From contig NZ_PVZG01000002.1 in the NCBI RefSeq assembly GCF_003002065.1, positions 1-64,000 on the forward strand: 64,000 bases of DNA, given 5' to 3'. Shown here piece by piece: positions 8,351 through 16,721 of the stretch. A model generated the notes under the pieces. That model was not told the DNA's origin, ran no database searches, and saw only the letters and a program-made list of their open reading frames with translations. This stretch comes from Pseudosporangium ferrugineum. Lineage in GTDB: Bacteria; Actinomycetota; Actinomycetes; Mycobacteriales; Micromonosporaceae. The stretch's first letter is position 1; every line of letters starts with the position of its first letter. The position numbers and the translations under genes are program-made.

Positions 8351-8758
8351 ATGCCCACGACCCCGCTGCCGCCGAAGCTGACCGCCTTCCTCCGCCGCCC
8401 GCTCCCCGCCGTCATGGCCACCGTCGCCGCCGACGGCCGCCCCGTCACGGTGGCAACCTGGTACCTGCTGGAGGACGACGGCCGGATCCTCCTCGGCCTC
8501 GACGCGAAACGCGCCCGGCTCAAGCACCTGCACGCGGACCCGCGCGTCTCCCTGACCGTCCTCGCCCCCGACTGGTACAGCCACGTCAGCGTGCAGGGCC
8601 GCGCCGTCTCCATCGCCGACGACACGGACCTGAAGGACATCGACCGCCTGGCCCGCCACTACCTCGGCGAACCGTACGCCAACCGCGAACGCCCCCGGAT
8701 GACCGTCCAGGTCGAGATCGACCGCTGGCACGCCTGGGGCGAGCTGAGCGAACACTGA
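8351..8758 (+). CDS. PPOX-class (F420-type) split-barrel oxidoreductase
   Basis: 135 residues with the flavin-reductase-like split barrel: an opening PLPAVMATVAADGRPVTVATW, then RILLGLDAKRARLKHLHADPRVSLTVL and YSHVSVQGRAV. This pattern is that of F420H2-dependent reductases of actinomycetes (related to pyridoxamine phosphate oxidase). It probably works in the cytosol as a dimer; the substrate is unknown. It lies 22 bases behind the aldo/keto reductase gene and likely forms a small redox operon with it. Confidence 0.8.
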   Translation: MPTTPLPPKLTAFLRRPLPAVMATVAADGRPVTVATWYLLEDDGRILLGLDAKRARLKHLHADPRVSLTVLAPDWYSHVSVQGRAVSIADDTDLKDIDRLARHYLGEPYANRERPRMTVQVEIDRWHAWGELSEH

Positions 8759-8773
8759 CGCCTACGGGAATCC

Positions 8774-8811
8774 GCCCCGCCCCGCATACGCGCCTCTTAT
8801 TCGGGCGGGGC
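8774..8811. terminator. possible bidirectional hairpin between convergent genes
   Basis: GCCCCGCCC at 8774-8782 pairs perfectly with GGGCGGGGC at 8803-8811 across a 20-base loop containing CTCTTATT. It lies 16 bases after the PPOX stop and overlaps the last codons of the convergent AbiEii-like gene. Confidence 0.4.
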
Positions 8812-9340
8812 TTCGCCGAGCAGGTCGCGTCGCCATGCTGCGAACCGGCTTCGGAGATCATTCAGCGCTCGGCTCGGAATCCCGTACTGATCGAAGTCCG
8901 CCGGGTCCAGGACGTCGGCCTGCTCCAGGGCGCCGGCGAAGATGCGCCGGTCAAAGCCGGAATCGGCTCGTTCGGCGAGGCGTAGGAGGTCTTCGCGGGA
9001 GTACTTTCCTGACCGCAGTGTGGCATCGATGTCGATGAAGTCGCGAGCGAACGCCCGGCCATAGAGCGCGCTCATTTTGTTCGCTACCGCATCATCGGGA
9101 TGCAGGACTGGGCCGATGGACATCAGGATCGGGTCGTTGGCACGCCAATCGACGCCCAGTTCCACCTTGGCCGTGTGCCTGCCCTCGGTCGCCACCATCC
9201 TGGCGAAGGTGTCGTACCGCCGCTCGACATCAACCGCGACCCCGTCCTCGCGGTAAGCCCGGACGACGGCCGTCACCGCTGCGCCGAACTCCCCACGACG
9301 GTCATGCGGTGAACACGAGTCGCTCGTGAAAAGGGTCCAC
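8797..9340 (-). pseudogene. AbiEii/AbiGii-like nucleotidyltransferase, catalytic core deleted
   Basis: The C-terminal 160 residues match the actinobacterial AbiEii-like nucleotidyltransferase group (YDTFARMVATEGRHTAKVEL, GPVLHPDDAVANKMSALYGR, ARDFIDID). A GTG at 9340, three bases after the stop of the upstream gene, begins VDPFHERL, the N-terminus I would expect for the family. About 40 residues that should carry the nucleotide-binding GG...DLD core are absent, and after VFTA the frame meets TGA (9304-9302); the later part (HDRRGEFGAAV) is in another frame, as if two bases were also lost. The remaining open frame from GTG 9276 therefore lacks catalytic residues. Family identification is from memory of its conserved ends. 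Confidence 0.6.
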
Positions 9341-9343
9341 CTG

Positions 9344-9721
9344 TTATGCGGCTGCCGTGCGGGTGGCGGCGAGCTCCGGGAAACGTTCCTCCCAGCGGCG
9401 CCGGAGCTGCGGCGGCAACCAGAGGGTGGGCCAGAGGCGGAGGAGTAGTTCGCGGTCGAGCCAGGCGTTCAGATCTTCGACGCTGCCGGCCTCGATGAGT
9501 ACCACCTTGTACATGCCGGCCAGGCGTGCGGGCCGGCCGAGGTCGTAGTTCGCGCGGCCGGACCAGTCGAGATGAGGGGGCAGGGTGACCACGCCGCGGG
9601 TCGGCCCGGTCAGTGCTGCGAGCGTGTCGGCCACGACATAGGGCTTGCGATCACCGTACGGAAGGTAGCCCACCGGCGGCCGGGCACCATCCGCATCTGC
9701 GTGTTCAATGCCTTCACCCAC
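9344..9721 (-). CDS. conserved partner (putative antitoxin) of AbiEii-like nucleotidyltransferase
   Basis: 125 residues from GTG 9721. The conserved part starts near residue 25: KPYVVADTLAALTGPTRG, then VTLPPHLDWSGRANYDL, ARLAGMYKVVLIEAG, LNAWLDRELLLRLWP and LPPQLRRRWEERFPEL. Proteins of this type lie directly upstream of AbiEii-like nucleotidyltransferases in actinomycetes and are likely the antitoxin or regulator of the pair; I infer this from position and recall of the arrangement. The downstream gene begins three bases after this stop and is broken, so the antitoxin has outlived its toxin. GC at third positions is lower than in nearby operons, suggesting transfer. Confidence 0.6.
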   Translation of the reverse strand: MGEGIEHADADGARPPVGYLPYGDRKPYVVADTLAALTGPTRGVVTLPPHLDWSGRANYDLGRPARLAGMYKVVLIEAGSVEDLNAWLDRELLLRLWPTLWLPPQLRRRWEERFPELAATRTAAA

Positions 9722-9839
9722 GCTGCCAGCCTACTTCCTGATCCGCCGTGCGGGGTGAAGGCCGGTCGGGTGGTCTGTGGGGCGGTGCGGGCAAGCGCGC
9801 CGAGGGGGAGCTGGGGGAGCGTCGGGCTATCGGCAGCAG

Positions 9840-9990
9840 CGCGTACGAGACCGGGACGCCGGCCGGCATCCCCGCCTTCGCCGGCGATCGGCCGGTGGCG
9901 CTGGTCACCCTCGGCACGGTCGTGGACGACCTGGACCTGCTCCGCTCGGCGGTCCGCGCGGTCCTCGGGACCGGCTCGCGGAGCGCCTGA
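9840..9990 (+). pseudogene. fragment resembling an MGT/UGT-type glycosyltransferase
   Basis: Within the 387-base stretch 9722-10108, which holds no intact gene, one frame reads PAFAGDRPVALVTLGTVVDD followed by LDLLRSAVRAVLGTG. This resembles the donor-domain entry of MGT/UGT glycosyltransferases (RPLVYVTLGT...). The frame stops at 9990, and a second frame continues RLAERLNPAAVRSRLRAGLA to 10034. No acceptor domain or nucleotide-sugar signature is present, so this is at most a remnant. Confidence 0.3.
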
Positions 9991-10108
9991 ATCCCGCCGC
10001 CGTCCGGTCCCGGCTGCGCGCCGGTCTCGCCTGAGCGCGCACCGAGCCGGACCCGCCCGAGCGAGCGCCGCGGCGCCCCTGAGCGGGCGCGGGGCCGGTG
10101 GGCGGGGT

Positions 10109-10582
10109 TCAGGTGGGGATCGTGCGGGGCAGCGAGCGGGCCTGGTCGACGCGTTCGCGCCAGGCCTCGCGGACGGCGGCCAGTTCGGCGCGGTGCCGGC
10201 GTTCCCAGGGGGCGAGGCGCGGCGCTACCAGGCGCATGGCGATCCGGTAGGCCGGGAGGCGGCAGTCCACATCGGCGGCGAACGCGGCCCGGACCTGCTT
10301 GACGCCGCGCCGCCAGGCCGCGCCGGGCTTGTGGCCCGGCAGGGGAGCGTCCGTGTACGACAGCCGCGGCGCGAAGAGGAAGTCGGTGCGTTCGTCGACG
10401 TCGTACCCGTACCGGCTCCTCATGCAGGACCGGTACGGGCGCATGGCGGCGACCACCGCGGGGTTCCGCTCCACGCCGTCGAGGAGGCCGGGGAAGCCGG
10501 AGAGCGGGTCGGCCCCGGCTGGCGGCACCACGAGCGACGCGACGGCGAGACAGGCCAGCACCACGATCGACTTCGTCCTCAT
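10109..10582 (-). CDS. small secreted protein of unknown function
   Basis: 157 residues from ATG 10582. Residues 1-24 are a signal peptide (MRTKSIVVLACLAVASL, cleavage probably after PPAGA). The mature part is helical and carries two cysteines, in RPYRSCMRSRYGY and ADVDCRLPAYR, which may form a disulfide bond, and a basic C-terminal helix (WERRHRAELAAVREAWRERV). No family could be named. It is divergent from the ABC transporter operon, with 147 bases between. Confidence 0.7.
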   Translation of the reverse strand: MRTKSIVVLACLAVASLVVPPAGADPLSGFPGLLDGVERNPAVVAAMRPYRSCMRSRYGYDVDERTDFLFAPRLSYTDAPLPGHKPGAAWRRGVKQVRAAFAADVDCRLPAYRIAMRLVAPRLAPWERRHRAELAAVREAWRERVDQARSLPRTIPT

Positions 10583-10729
10583 ACCCGGGCAACGATCACG
10601 GGTGGCCGGTGGTACCGGGGTACTACGGCCCGGGCAAAGATCCGACCGCGGTACGACGGATCGCCGCCCGGGCGGATCTAGCGTTTGCCTCACGACGCCG
10701 GGACCCGGCGGACCGGTGAGGGGGAAGCG

Positions 10730-11656
10730 ATGATCGAGGCACGACAACTGACCAAGCGCTACGGCGACAAGACCGCCGTCGACGGGGTGAGCTTCACCGT
10801 ACGGCCGGGGGCGGTCACCGGCTTCCTCGGCCCGAACGGGGCCGGCAAGTCCACCACCATGCGGATGATCATCGGGCTGGACGCGCCCACGTCGGGGACG
10901 GTGACCGTGAACGGCCGCCCGTACGCCCGGCACGCCGCGCCGCTGCACGAGGTCGGCGCGCTGCTGGAGGCGCGGTCGATCCATCCGGGGCGGTCCGCGT
11001 TCGACCACCTGATGGCCGTGGCGCACACCCACGGCATCCCGCGGCGCCGGGTGTCCGACGTGATCGAGCAGACCGGCCTGCAGTCGGTGGCCCGCAAGCG
11101 CGCCGGCGCCTTCTCGCTCGGCATGGGCCAGCGGCTGGGCATCGCCGCGGCGCTGCTCGGCGACCCGCAGACCGTCATGCTCGACGAGCCGGTCAACGGG
11201 CTCGACCCCGAGGGCGTGCTGTGGATCCGTACGCTGCTCACCGGCCTGGCCGCCGAGGGCCGGACCGTCTTCATCTCGTCGCACCTGATGAGCGAGATGG
11301 CGCTGGTCGCCGACCACCTGATCGTCGTCGGCCGGGGCCGGGTGCTGGCCGACACCACCGTGCAGGAGCTGGTGCTCCAGGCCGGCGGCGACACGGTCGT
11401 GGTGGCCAGCGCCGACCCGGCCGAGCTGCGCCGGCTGCTCGCGGGCCCGGGCGTGGAGATCACCGGGCGGCCCGGTTCCGAGCAGCTGAGCGTCACCGGG
11501 CTGTCGGCGCGGGAGATCGGGCTCGTGGCGGCCACGCACGGCGTGGCCCTGTTCGAGCTGACCGCCAAGACCGTTTCCCTCGAGGAGGCCTTCATGGAAC
11601 TGACCAGAGAATCCGTCGAGTACCACTCGGCGACCGTCCCGGGGAGGGCGGCATGA
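10730..11656 (+). CDS. DrrA-type ABC transporter ATP-binding protein
   Basis: 308 residues. Walker A GPNGAGKST (34-42), signature FSLGMGQRLG (the usual LSGGQ is varied, as is typical of this subgroup), Walker B TVMLDEPVNGLDPEG, and switch His in ISSHLMSEM. The last 90 residues are the C-terminal domain seen in drug/lantibiotic-type exporter ATPases. ATG 10730 is preceded by GGGGAAG. The next gene overlaps by ATGA, and the permease has the matching topology, so the two form one exporter. A two-component system follows and probably regulates or senses the exporter. Substrate unknown. Confidence 0.9.
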   Translation: MIEARQLTKRYGDKTAVDGVSFTVRPGAVTGFLGPNGAGKSTTMRMIIGLDAPTSGTVTVNGRPYARHAAPLHEVGALLEARSIHPGRSAFDHLMAVAHTHGIPRRRVSDVIEQTGLQSVARKRAGAFSLGMGQRLGIAAALLGDPQTVMLDEPVNGLDPEGVLWIRTLLTGLAAEGRTVFISSHLMSEMALVADHLIVVGRGRVLADTTVQELVLQAGGDTVVVASADPAELRRLLAGPGVEITGRPGSEQLSVTGLSAREIGLVAATHGVALFELTAKTVSLEEAFMELTRESVEYHSATVPGRAA

Positions 11657-12498
11657 GCGTCGCCACCGACACCCGGCCCGTCGAGGCCACCCCGGTCCGG
11701 GCCGTGGATCCGCGCGTCCGGGTGACCGCCCGGGGGGTGCTGCGCTCCGAGTGGTCGAAGCTGTGGTCGCTGCGGTCGACCTGGATCACGCTCGGCATCG
11801 GGCTGCTGTTCCTGCTCGGCTTCGGCACCATCGCGGCGCTGCGCTACGAGTCGATGCTGGGCTCGGCGCAGATGGATCCGGATTTCGCCGACTCCACCGC
11901 GTACAGTCTCGCGCTCTTCGGGGTGCCCTTCTCCCTGATCGCCCTGGGCGTGCTCGGGGTGCTGACCGCGTCGGGCGAGTATTCGTCCGGCATGATCCGC
12001 TCGACCCTGGCGGCGGTGCCGCGCCGCCTGCCGGTGCTGTGGACCAAGGCCGCGGTGTACGGGGTCCTCGCGTTCGTCGCCGCCACGGCCGGTGCCTTCA
12101 TCGGCTTCCTCATCAGCAGCGGCGTGCTCGACGGCACCCCGGCGGAGCTGGCGCTCTCGGCCGACGGCGTCGTGCGCGGCCTGCTCGGCACGGGCGTCTA
12201 CCTGGGGCTGGTCGGCGTCATCGGCGTCGCCCTCGGCACCCTGCTGCGCTCGACCGCCGGCGGCATCTCGGCCCTGGTCGGCACGTTCATGCTGGTGCCC
12301 GGGCTGATGTCGCTCCTGCCGCAGGCGTGGCGTGACGACCTCAACCCGTACCTGCCCAGCAGCGCCGGCGACGCGATGACCGCGATGCAGCACTCCGCCG
12401 GCACGCTGTCGGCCGGGGCGGGGCTCGCGGTCCTGCTCGGCTGGACGGTCCTCGCGCTCGGCGGGGCCGCGTACCGGCTGATGCGCTCGGACGCCTGA
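11653..12498 (+). CDS. ABC-2-type transporter permease
   Basis: 281 residues with a cytosolic N-terminal 35 residues and about six membrane helices (near 47-67, 92-120, 145-170, 184-215, 220-240 and 258-275). The block GEYSSGMIRSTLAAVPRR between helices 2 and 3 is the hallmark amphipathic segment of ABC-2 permeases in actinomycetes. Its ATG overlaps the TGA of the ATPase gene, so the two subunits are translationally coupled. It is expected to work as a dimer in the plasma membrane with the DrrA-like ATPase. Confidence 0.9.
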   Translation: MSVATDTRPVEATPVRAVDPRVRVTARGVLRSEWSKLWSLRSTWITLGIGLLFLLGFGTIAALRYESMLGSAQMDPDFADSTAYSLALFGVPFSLIALGVLGVLTASGEYSSGMIRSTLAAVPRRLPVLWTKAAVYGVLAFVAATAGAFIGFLISSGVLDGTPAELALSADGVVRGLLGTGVYLGLVGVIGVALGTLLRSTAGGISALVGTFMLVPGLMSLLPQAWRDDLNPYLPSSAGDAMTAMQHSAGTLSAGAGLAVLLGWTVLALGGAAYRLMRSDA

Positions 12499-12553
12499 TC
12501 TCGGGGTCCCGTGCGAGGCGGCATCCGGCTCGGCCGGGTGCCGTCCGCGGCCC

Positions 12554-13813
12554 ATGCCGGAGGATGAGTTCATGATCAGCGAGCACGGGCTGGCCGACAC
12601 CCGGCTGTTCCGGTACGGGCGCCGCCTGCGGCAGTGGACGGCCGAGCACCCGTGGGTGCCGGACACGGCCGTCCTGCTGGCGATCGTCCTGGTGTTCTGC
12701 GTGCCCGACCTCATCCAGGACCACCGGCCGTCGCAGGCACCGGTCGTCTTCACCGACCCGCCCCGCCCGCAGATGATCCTGTGCCAGGCCGCCCTCATCG
12801 TGCCGCTGTGGTGGCGCCGCCGGGCCCCGATGGCCGTGCTCCACGTCGTCCTCGCCGTCTTCGTGGCCGAGTGGGCCGCCGGGGTGCTGCTGCGCGCCGA
12901 CGTCGCCGTGCTGGTCGCCGTCTACAGCCTGGTGCTGCACGGCCGGCTCCATCGCCTGCTCTGGGCCGTGCCGGGGCTGGCCGTGGCGGTGGTCGTGATC
13001 GTGGCGCGACTGGCCGGCGACGTACCGGTCCAGGACGTGCTGTTCATCGTCGGCAGCTTCGGCACGGCCGCCGCCGCGCTCGGCTTCGCGATCCGCGTGC
13101 GCCGCGCGCAGGTCGCCGCGCTGCGGGAGCGGGCCGCCCAGCTGGAGACCGAACGCGACCAGCGCAGCCGGCTGGCGGCGGCCACCGAGCGGGCCCGGGT
13201 CGCCCGCGAGATGCACGACATCGTCGGCCACAGCCTCTCGGTGATCATCACGCTGGCGGACGGCGGCCGGTACGCGGCGGGCACGTCGCCCGAGCGCGGT
13301 GCCGAGACGCTGCGGCTGATCGCCGAGACCGGCCGCGGTTCCCTCGCCGAGTTGCGGCGGATGCTGGGCGTGCTGCGCGAGCAGACCGACGAGCCGAACC
13401 TCAGCCCGCAGCCGCGGGTGGCCGACCTCGACTCCCTGTGCCGCCGGATCCGCGCCGCCGGGCCGCAGGTCGAGTATCAGAGCAGCGGTGCCCTCGACGC
13501 CCTCGACACGGGCGTGCAGCTGACCGCGTACCGCATCGCGCAGGAGGCGCTGACCAACGCGCTGCGGCACGCCGGTCCGCGCACCCGGATCCACCTGATG
13601 GTGCGGGTCGAGGGCGGCCGCCTGCGGATCACGGTCGGCGACTCCGGCCCGCCGCCCGGCGAGCAGCCCGTACCCTCTGCCGGTGAGGGTCACGGACTCA
13701 TCGGGCTGCGCGAGCGCGCCGCCCTGTACGGCGGCACGGTCACGGCCGGCCCGGCGCCCGGCGGCGGCTGGACGGTGACCGCCGACCTCGACGCGGAGGG
13801 CGGAACGGCATGA
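12554..13813 (+). CDS. NarL-type sensor histidine kinase
   Basis: 419 residues. Four to five membrane helices lie between about 37 and 180; then a short coiled coil (190-215) and the HisKA_3 dimerisation segment with phospho-acceptor His221 in AREMHDIVGHSLSV. The ATPase region ends with a GEGHGLIGLRERAALYGG G-box typical of this kinase group. It phosphorylates the response regulator encoded next, whose ATG overlaps the kinase TGA. Position behind the ABC exporter suggests that it senses the exported compound or envelope stress. No extracellular sensor domain is present, so the signal is probably perceived in or near the membrane. Confidence 0.9.
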   Translation: MPEDEFMISEHGLADTRLFRYGRRLRQWTAEHPWVPDTAVLLAIVLVFCVPDLIQDHRPSQAPVVFTDPPRPQMILCQAALIVPLWWRRRAPMAVLHVVLAVFVAEWAAGVLLRADVAVLVAVYSLVLHGRLHRLLWAVPGLAVAVVVIVARLAGDVPVQDVLFIVGSFGTAAAALGFAIRVRRAQVAALRERAAQLETERDQRSRLAAATERARVAREMHDIVGHSLSVIITLADGGRYAAGTSPERGAETLRLIAETGRGSLAELRRMLGVLREQTDEPNLSPQPRVADLDSLCRRIRAAGPQVEYQSSGALDALDTGVQLTAYRIAQEALTNALRHAGPRTRIHLMVRVEGGRLRITVGDSGPPPGEQPVPSAGEGHGLIGLRERAALYGGTVTAGPAPGGGWTVTADLDAEGGTA

Positions 13814-14487
13814 TCACCGTGCTCATCGTCGACGACCAGCCGCTGCAACGCTTCGGCTTCCGGATGCTGCTCGACAGCCACCCGGACACCGAGGTGGTCG
13901 GCGAGGCCCAGAACGGTGCCGAGGCCGTGCGTCAGGCCACCGAGCTGCATCCCGACGTGGTGCTGATGGACGTACGGATGCCCGGCATGGACGGCATCGA
14001 GGCGACCCGCCGGATCGTCGCGGACGGCGGCCGGTCGCACATCCTCATGCTCACGACGTTCGACCTCGACGAGTACGTGCACGCCGCGCTCCGGGCCGGT
14101 GCCAGCGGTTTCCTGCTCAAGGACGCGTACCCGGAGGAGCTGCTGGCCGGCATCCGGGCCGTCGCCGCGGGCGACGCGGTGATCGCGCCGGTCCTGACCC
14201 GGCGCCTGCTCGACGCGTTCGCCGGCCGGCTCGGCGACGGACCGGACGGCACCCGGCCGCCGGCCGACCCGCGGCTCGCCACCCTGACGGAGCGCGAACG
14301 GGAGATCCTGGTCGCGATCGGCCGCGGGTGGACCAACGGGGAGATCGCCGAGCGGCTGGTGCTCTCCGAATCCACGGTCAAGACCCACGTCGGCCGGGTG
14401 CTCGCCAAGGTCGGCGCCCGGGACCGGGTCCAGGCCGTGATCTTCGCGTACGACCAGGGCCTCACCCGGCCGCAGCGTCCGGGCTGA
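13810..14487 (+). CDS. NarL/LuxR-type response regulator
   Basis: 225 residues. The receiver domain has the acidic pair in VDDQP (8-9), phospho-acceptor Asp54 (VLMDVRMPGMDG) and the conserved Lys near 104 (GFLLKDAYPEE). A LuxR helix-turn-helix occupies about 155-215 (LTEREREILVAIGRGWTNGEIAERL, then STVKTHVGRVLAKV). It is cognate to the kinase directly upstream by overlap. Likely targets are the ABC exporter operon and its own operon. Confidence 0.92.
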   Translation: MITVLIVDDQPLQRFGFRMLLDSHPDTEVVGEAQNGAEAVRQATELHPDVVLMDVRMPGMDGIEATRRIVADGGRSHILMLTTFDLDEYVHAALRAGASGFLLKDAYPEELLAGIRAVAAGDAVIAPVLTRRLLDAFAGRLGDGPDGTRPPADPRLATLTEREREILVAIGRGWTNGEIAERLVLSESTVKTHVGRVLAKVGARDRVQAVIFAYDQGLTRPQRPG

Positions 14488-14511
14488 GCCTGCCGGCCAC
14501 CTCGCCGACGC

Positions 14512-15324
14512 TCATCTCGCCCTCGCCCTAGGCTGCACCAGTTCCATGGCTCGGACCGTGGTGTCGTCGCGCGGGGTGAAGATGAGCAGGCGCTGCCGGC
14601 CGCTGTCGCTGAAGACGACCTCGCAGTCGAAGTCCAGCCGGCCCGCCGCGGGGTGCAGCAGCGACGTCGTCTCCTGACGGCAGATCCGCACCTCGTGGTG
14701 CTCCCACAGGCGACGGAACTCGGGGCTGTGTGCCCGCAGCGCGGCGATCAGCCGGGCCCCCTCGGCCGGGTCGGGCTCCAGATCCGCCGCCGCCCGGACG
14801 GCGGCCACATAGGTCGCACTCTGCTGCTCGTGGATGTCCGGCGGATAGAGGCCGCGCTCCTCCGGCATCGTGAACCAGCGGAAATAGCCGCTGGCGGCCG
14901 GCCCCTCATGCTGCGTCTGGTCGCCGAACAGGGCCAGCGCCAGGTCGTTCTGCAGCAGCGTCCGGCCCAGGTTCGAGACGACCATCGCGGGGCTGCGGTC
15001 GAGCGCGTGCAGCACCCGGCGCAGGCCCGGATCGGCGCCGTCCGGCTCCGGGGCGTCCTGCGGCGGGTTGTGGCCGATCAGGCGGAACAGGTGGTCGCGT
15101 TCGTCGGTGGTCAGCTCGAGCGCCCGGGAGAGCGCCGCCGCGACCTCCGGCGAGGGTCGCGGGCCGCGCCGCTGCTCCAGCCGGGTGTAGTAGTCGGCCG
15201 AGATGAACGCCCGCGCGGCGACCTCCTCCCGGCGCAGGCCACGGGTCTTGCGGCCGGCCGGGCGGTCGGGCACGAGCGCGGCGCGACGGTAGCGCAGAAA
15301 ATCCGCCAGTTCCTCGCGATCCAT
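14512..15324 (-). CDS. XRE-family regulator with MmyB-like ligand-binding domain
   Basis: 270 residues. An N-terminal helix-turn-helix (RGLRREEVAARAFISADYYTRLEQRRG) is followed from about 100 by a PAS-like MmyB ligand-binding domain (LDRSPAMVVSNLGRTLLQND, then YFRWFTMPEE). Such regulators in actinomycetes typically control a divergently encoded enzyme. Here the divergent gene is the beta-lactamase-like hydrolase, and the 92-bp gap carries two palindromic elements. Repression relieved by a fatty-acid-like or small aromatic ligand is plausible but unproven. Confidence 0.85.
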   Translation of the reverse strand: MDREELADFLRYRRAALVPDRPAGRKTRGLRREEVAARAFISADYYTRLEQRRGPRPSPEVAAALSRALELTTDERDHLFRLIGHNPPQDAPEPDGADPGLRRVLHALDRSPAMVVSNLGRTLLQNDLALALFGDQTQHEGPAASGYFRWFTMPEERGLYPPDIHEQQSATYVAAVRAAADLEPDPAEGARLIAALRAHSPEFRRLWEHHEVRICRQETTSLLHPAAGRLDFDCEVVFSDSGRQRLLIFTPRDDTTVRAMELVQPRARAR

Positions 15325-15333
15325 GGCGCGAAT

Positions 15334-15384
15334 GTCCCAGGACCACCCGATGCCGTCAACTTCCCAGGGATTGTGCGTCCCTGG
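15334..15384. promoter_or_regulatory. palindromic elements in divergent promoter region
   Basis: CCAGGGA at 15364-15370 and TCCCTGG at 15378-15384 form a perfect inverted repeat with a 7-base spacer, 33 bases before the hydrolase ATG. A related palindrome GTCCCAGGAC lies at 15334-15343, close to the start of the MmyB-like regulator gene. Both share TCCCAGG, which suggests two half-site pairs bound by that regulator. Confidence 0.55.
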
Positions 15385-15416
15385 CAGCGACCTGCCCGCC
15401 GTGCCACCGTTCCGGC

Positions 15417-16652
15417 ATGATCGACGCAGCGGTGGACGAGGGCTACGGCCCGGTGGCCGACGCGTTCCGGCGCAACTTCACGCAGCGGGGCGAGATCGGC
15501 GCGGCCTGCGCGGTCTACCGCGACGGACGCAAGGTGGTCGACCTCTGGGGCGGCTACCGCGACGGCACCACCCGCGCGCCGTGGGAGCGCGACACGATGG
15601 TGCCGGTCTTCTCGACGACCAAGGGTGTGTCGTCGACGACCCTCGCGGTGCTGCACTCGCGCGGGCAGCTCGACTACGACCGGCGGGTGGCGTCCTACTG
15701 GCCCGAGTTCGCGGCCGCGGGCAAGGAGGCGGTGACCGTACGCCAGCTCCTGTCCCATCAGGCCGGGCTGCCGGTCATCGACCGGCCGCTGGAGCTGCGC
15801 GACCTGTCCGGCTCGCCGGCGCTCTCGGCCGTGCTGGCGCAGCAGCGTCCGGCGTGGACCCCGGGCGAACGCCACGGCTACCACGGCACCTCGCTCGGCT
15901 GGTACGAGAGCGAACTCGTCAGCCGGGCCGACCCGCGGGGACGCCGCCTGGGCCGGTTCTTCGCCGAGGAGGTGGCGGCGCCGCTCGGCCTGGACTTCCA
16001 CATCGGCCTGCCGGCGGGCACCGACCGCGGCCGGATCGCCCGCATCCACGGCTTCCGGCCCTGGCAGATGATGCTGCACCTGAACGCGATGCCGCCGTCC
16101 TTCGTCCGCGCCTTCTTCAACCCGCGCAGCCTGAGCGCCCGCGCCTTCCGCAACCCGCGGGTGCTGGGCGAGCCGGACAACATCAACCGGCCGGACGTCC
16201 AGGCCGCGGAGATTCCCGCCGTCAACGGGATCGGCCTGGTGCGTTCCGTCGCCAAGCTCTACGGGGACGCGGCGACCGGGGGCGCCGGGCTGGGCCTCAC
16301 CGCGGCGACGCTCGACGAGCTCAGGAACCCGGCGGAGCCGCCCTCGCGGGGGCTCACCGACGAGGTGCTGCGGGTGCCGACCCGGTTCTCCCTCGGCTAT
16401 GTGAAGCCCTTCCCCGCGTTCCGCTTCGGCTCCGCGTCCGGCACGGCCTTCGGCACGATGGGCCTGGGCGGGTCCTTCGCCTTCGCGGACCCCGACACGG
16501 GTACGGGCTTCGCCTACGCGATGAACCGCACCGGCTTCCACCTGTGGGACGACCCGCGCGAGGTGGCGCTGCGCGACGCGCTGTTCGCCGGGGTGCTGGG
16601 CGAGATGCCGCAACGCCCCGACCGGCGGGCCCGTGCCGCCGCCCGGCGCTGA
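15417..16652 (+). CDS. class C beta-lactamase-like serine hydrolase (EstB type)
   Basis: 411 residues of the beta-lactamase/esterase/transpeptidase fold. The Ser-x-x-Lys motif is STTK near residue 64 (PVFSTTKGVSSTT), followed by LLSHQAGLP, a family hallmark, and a Tyr-containing block GERHGYHGTSLGWY that supplies the second motif. There is no signal peptide, so it probably acts in the cytosol, more likely as an esterase than as a beta-lactamase. The ATG at 15417 is close to the regulator gene on the other strand and to the inverted repeat between them. Confidence 0.85.
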   Translation: MIDAAVDEGYGPVADAFRRNFTQRGEIGAACAVYRDGRKVVDLWGGYRDGTTRAPWERDTMVPVFSTTKGVSSTTLAVLHSRGQLDYDRRVASYWPEFAAAGKEAVTVRQLLSHQAGLPVIDRPLELRDLSGSPALSAVLAQQRPAWTPGERHGYHGTSLGWYESELVSRADPRGRRLGRFFAEEVAAPLGLDFHIGLPAGTDRGRIARIHGFRPWQMMLHLNAMPPSFVRAFFNPRSLSARAFRNPRVLGEPDNINRPDVQAAEIPAVNGIGLVRSVAKLYGDAATGGAGLGLTAATLDELRNPAEPPSRGLTDEVLRVPTRFSLGYVKPFPAFRFGSASGTAFGTMGLGGSFAFADPDTGTGFAYAMNRTGFHLWDDPREVALRDALFAGVLGEMPQRPDRRARAAARR

Positions 16653-16681
16653 CCTCTCCGGACGTCCTGCGAGGACGCGAC

Positions 16682-16717
16682 TTGACGCAGCTGCATCCTT
16701 TGCTGAGTAAGATTTAC
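16682..16717 (+). promoter_or_regulatory. possible promoter and operator for the LysR gene
   Basis: TTGACG at 16682-16687 and TAAGAT at 16708-16713 could serve as -35 and -10 boxes, although the 20-base spacing is long. GTAAGATTTAC (16707-16717) is an inverted repeat of GTAA/TTAC directly before the ATG, a possible LysR half-site pair for autoregulation. The AT content here is clearly above the surroundings. Confidence 0.35.
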
Positions 16718-16721
16718 TGCC

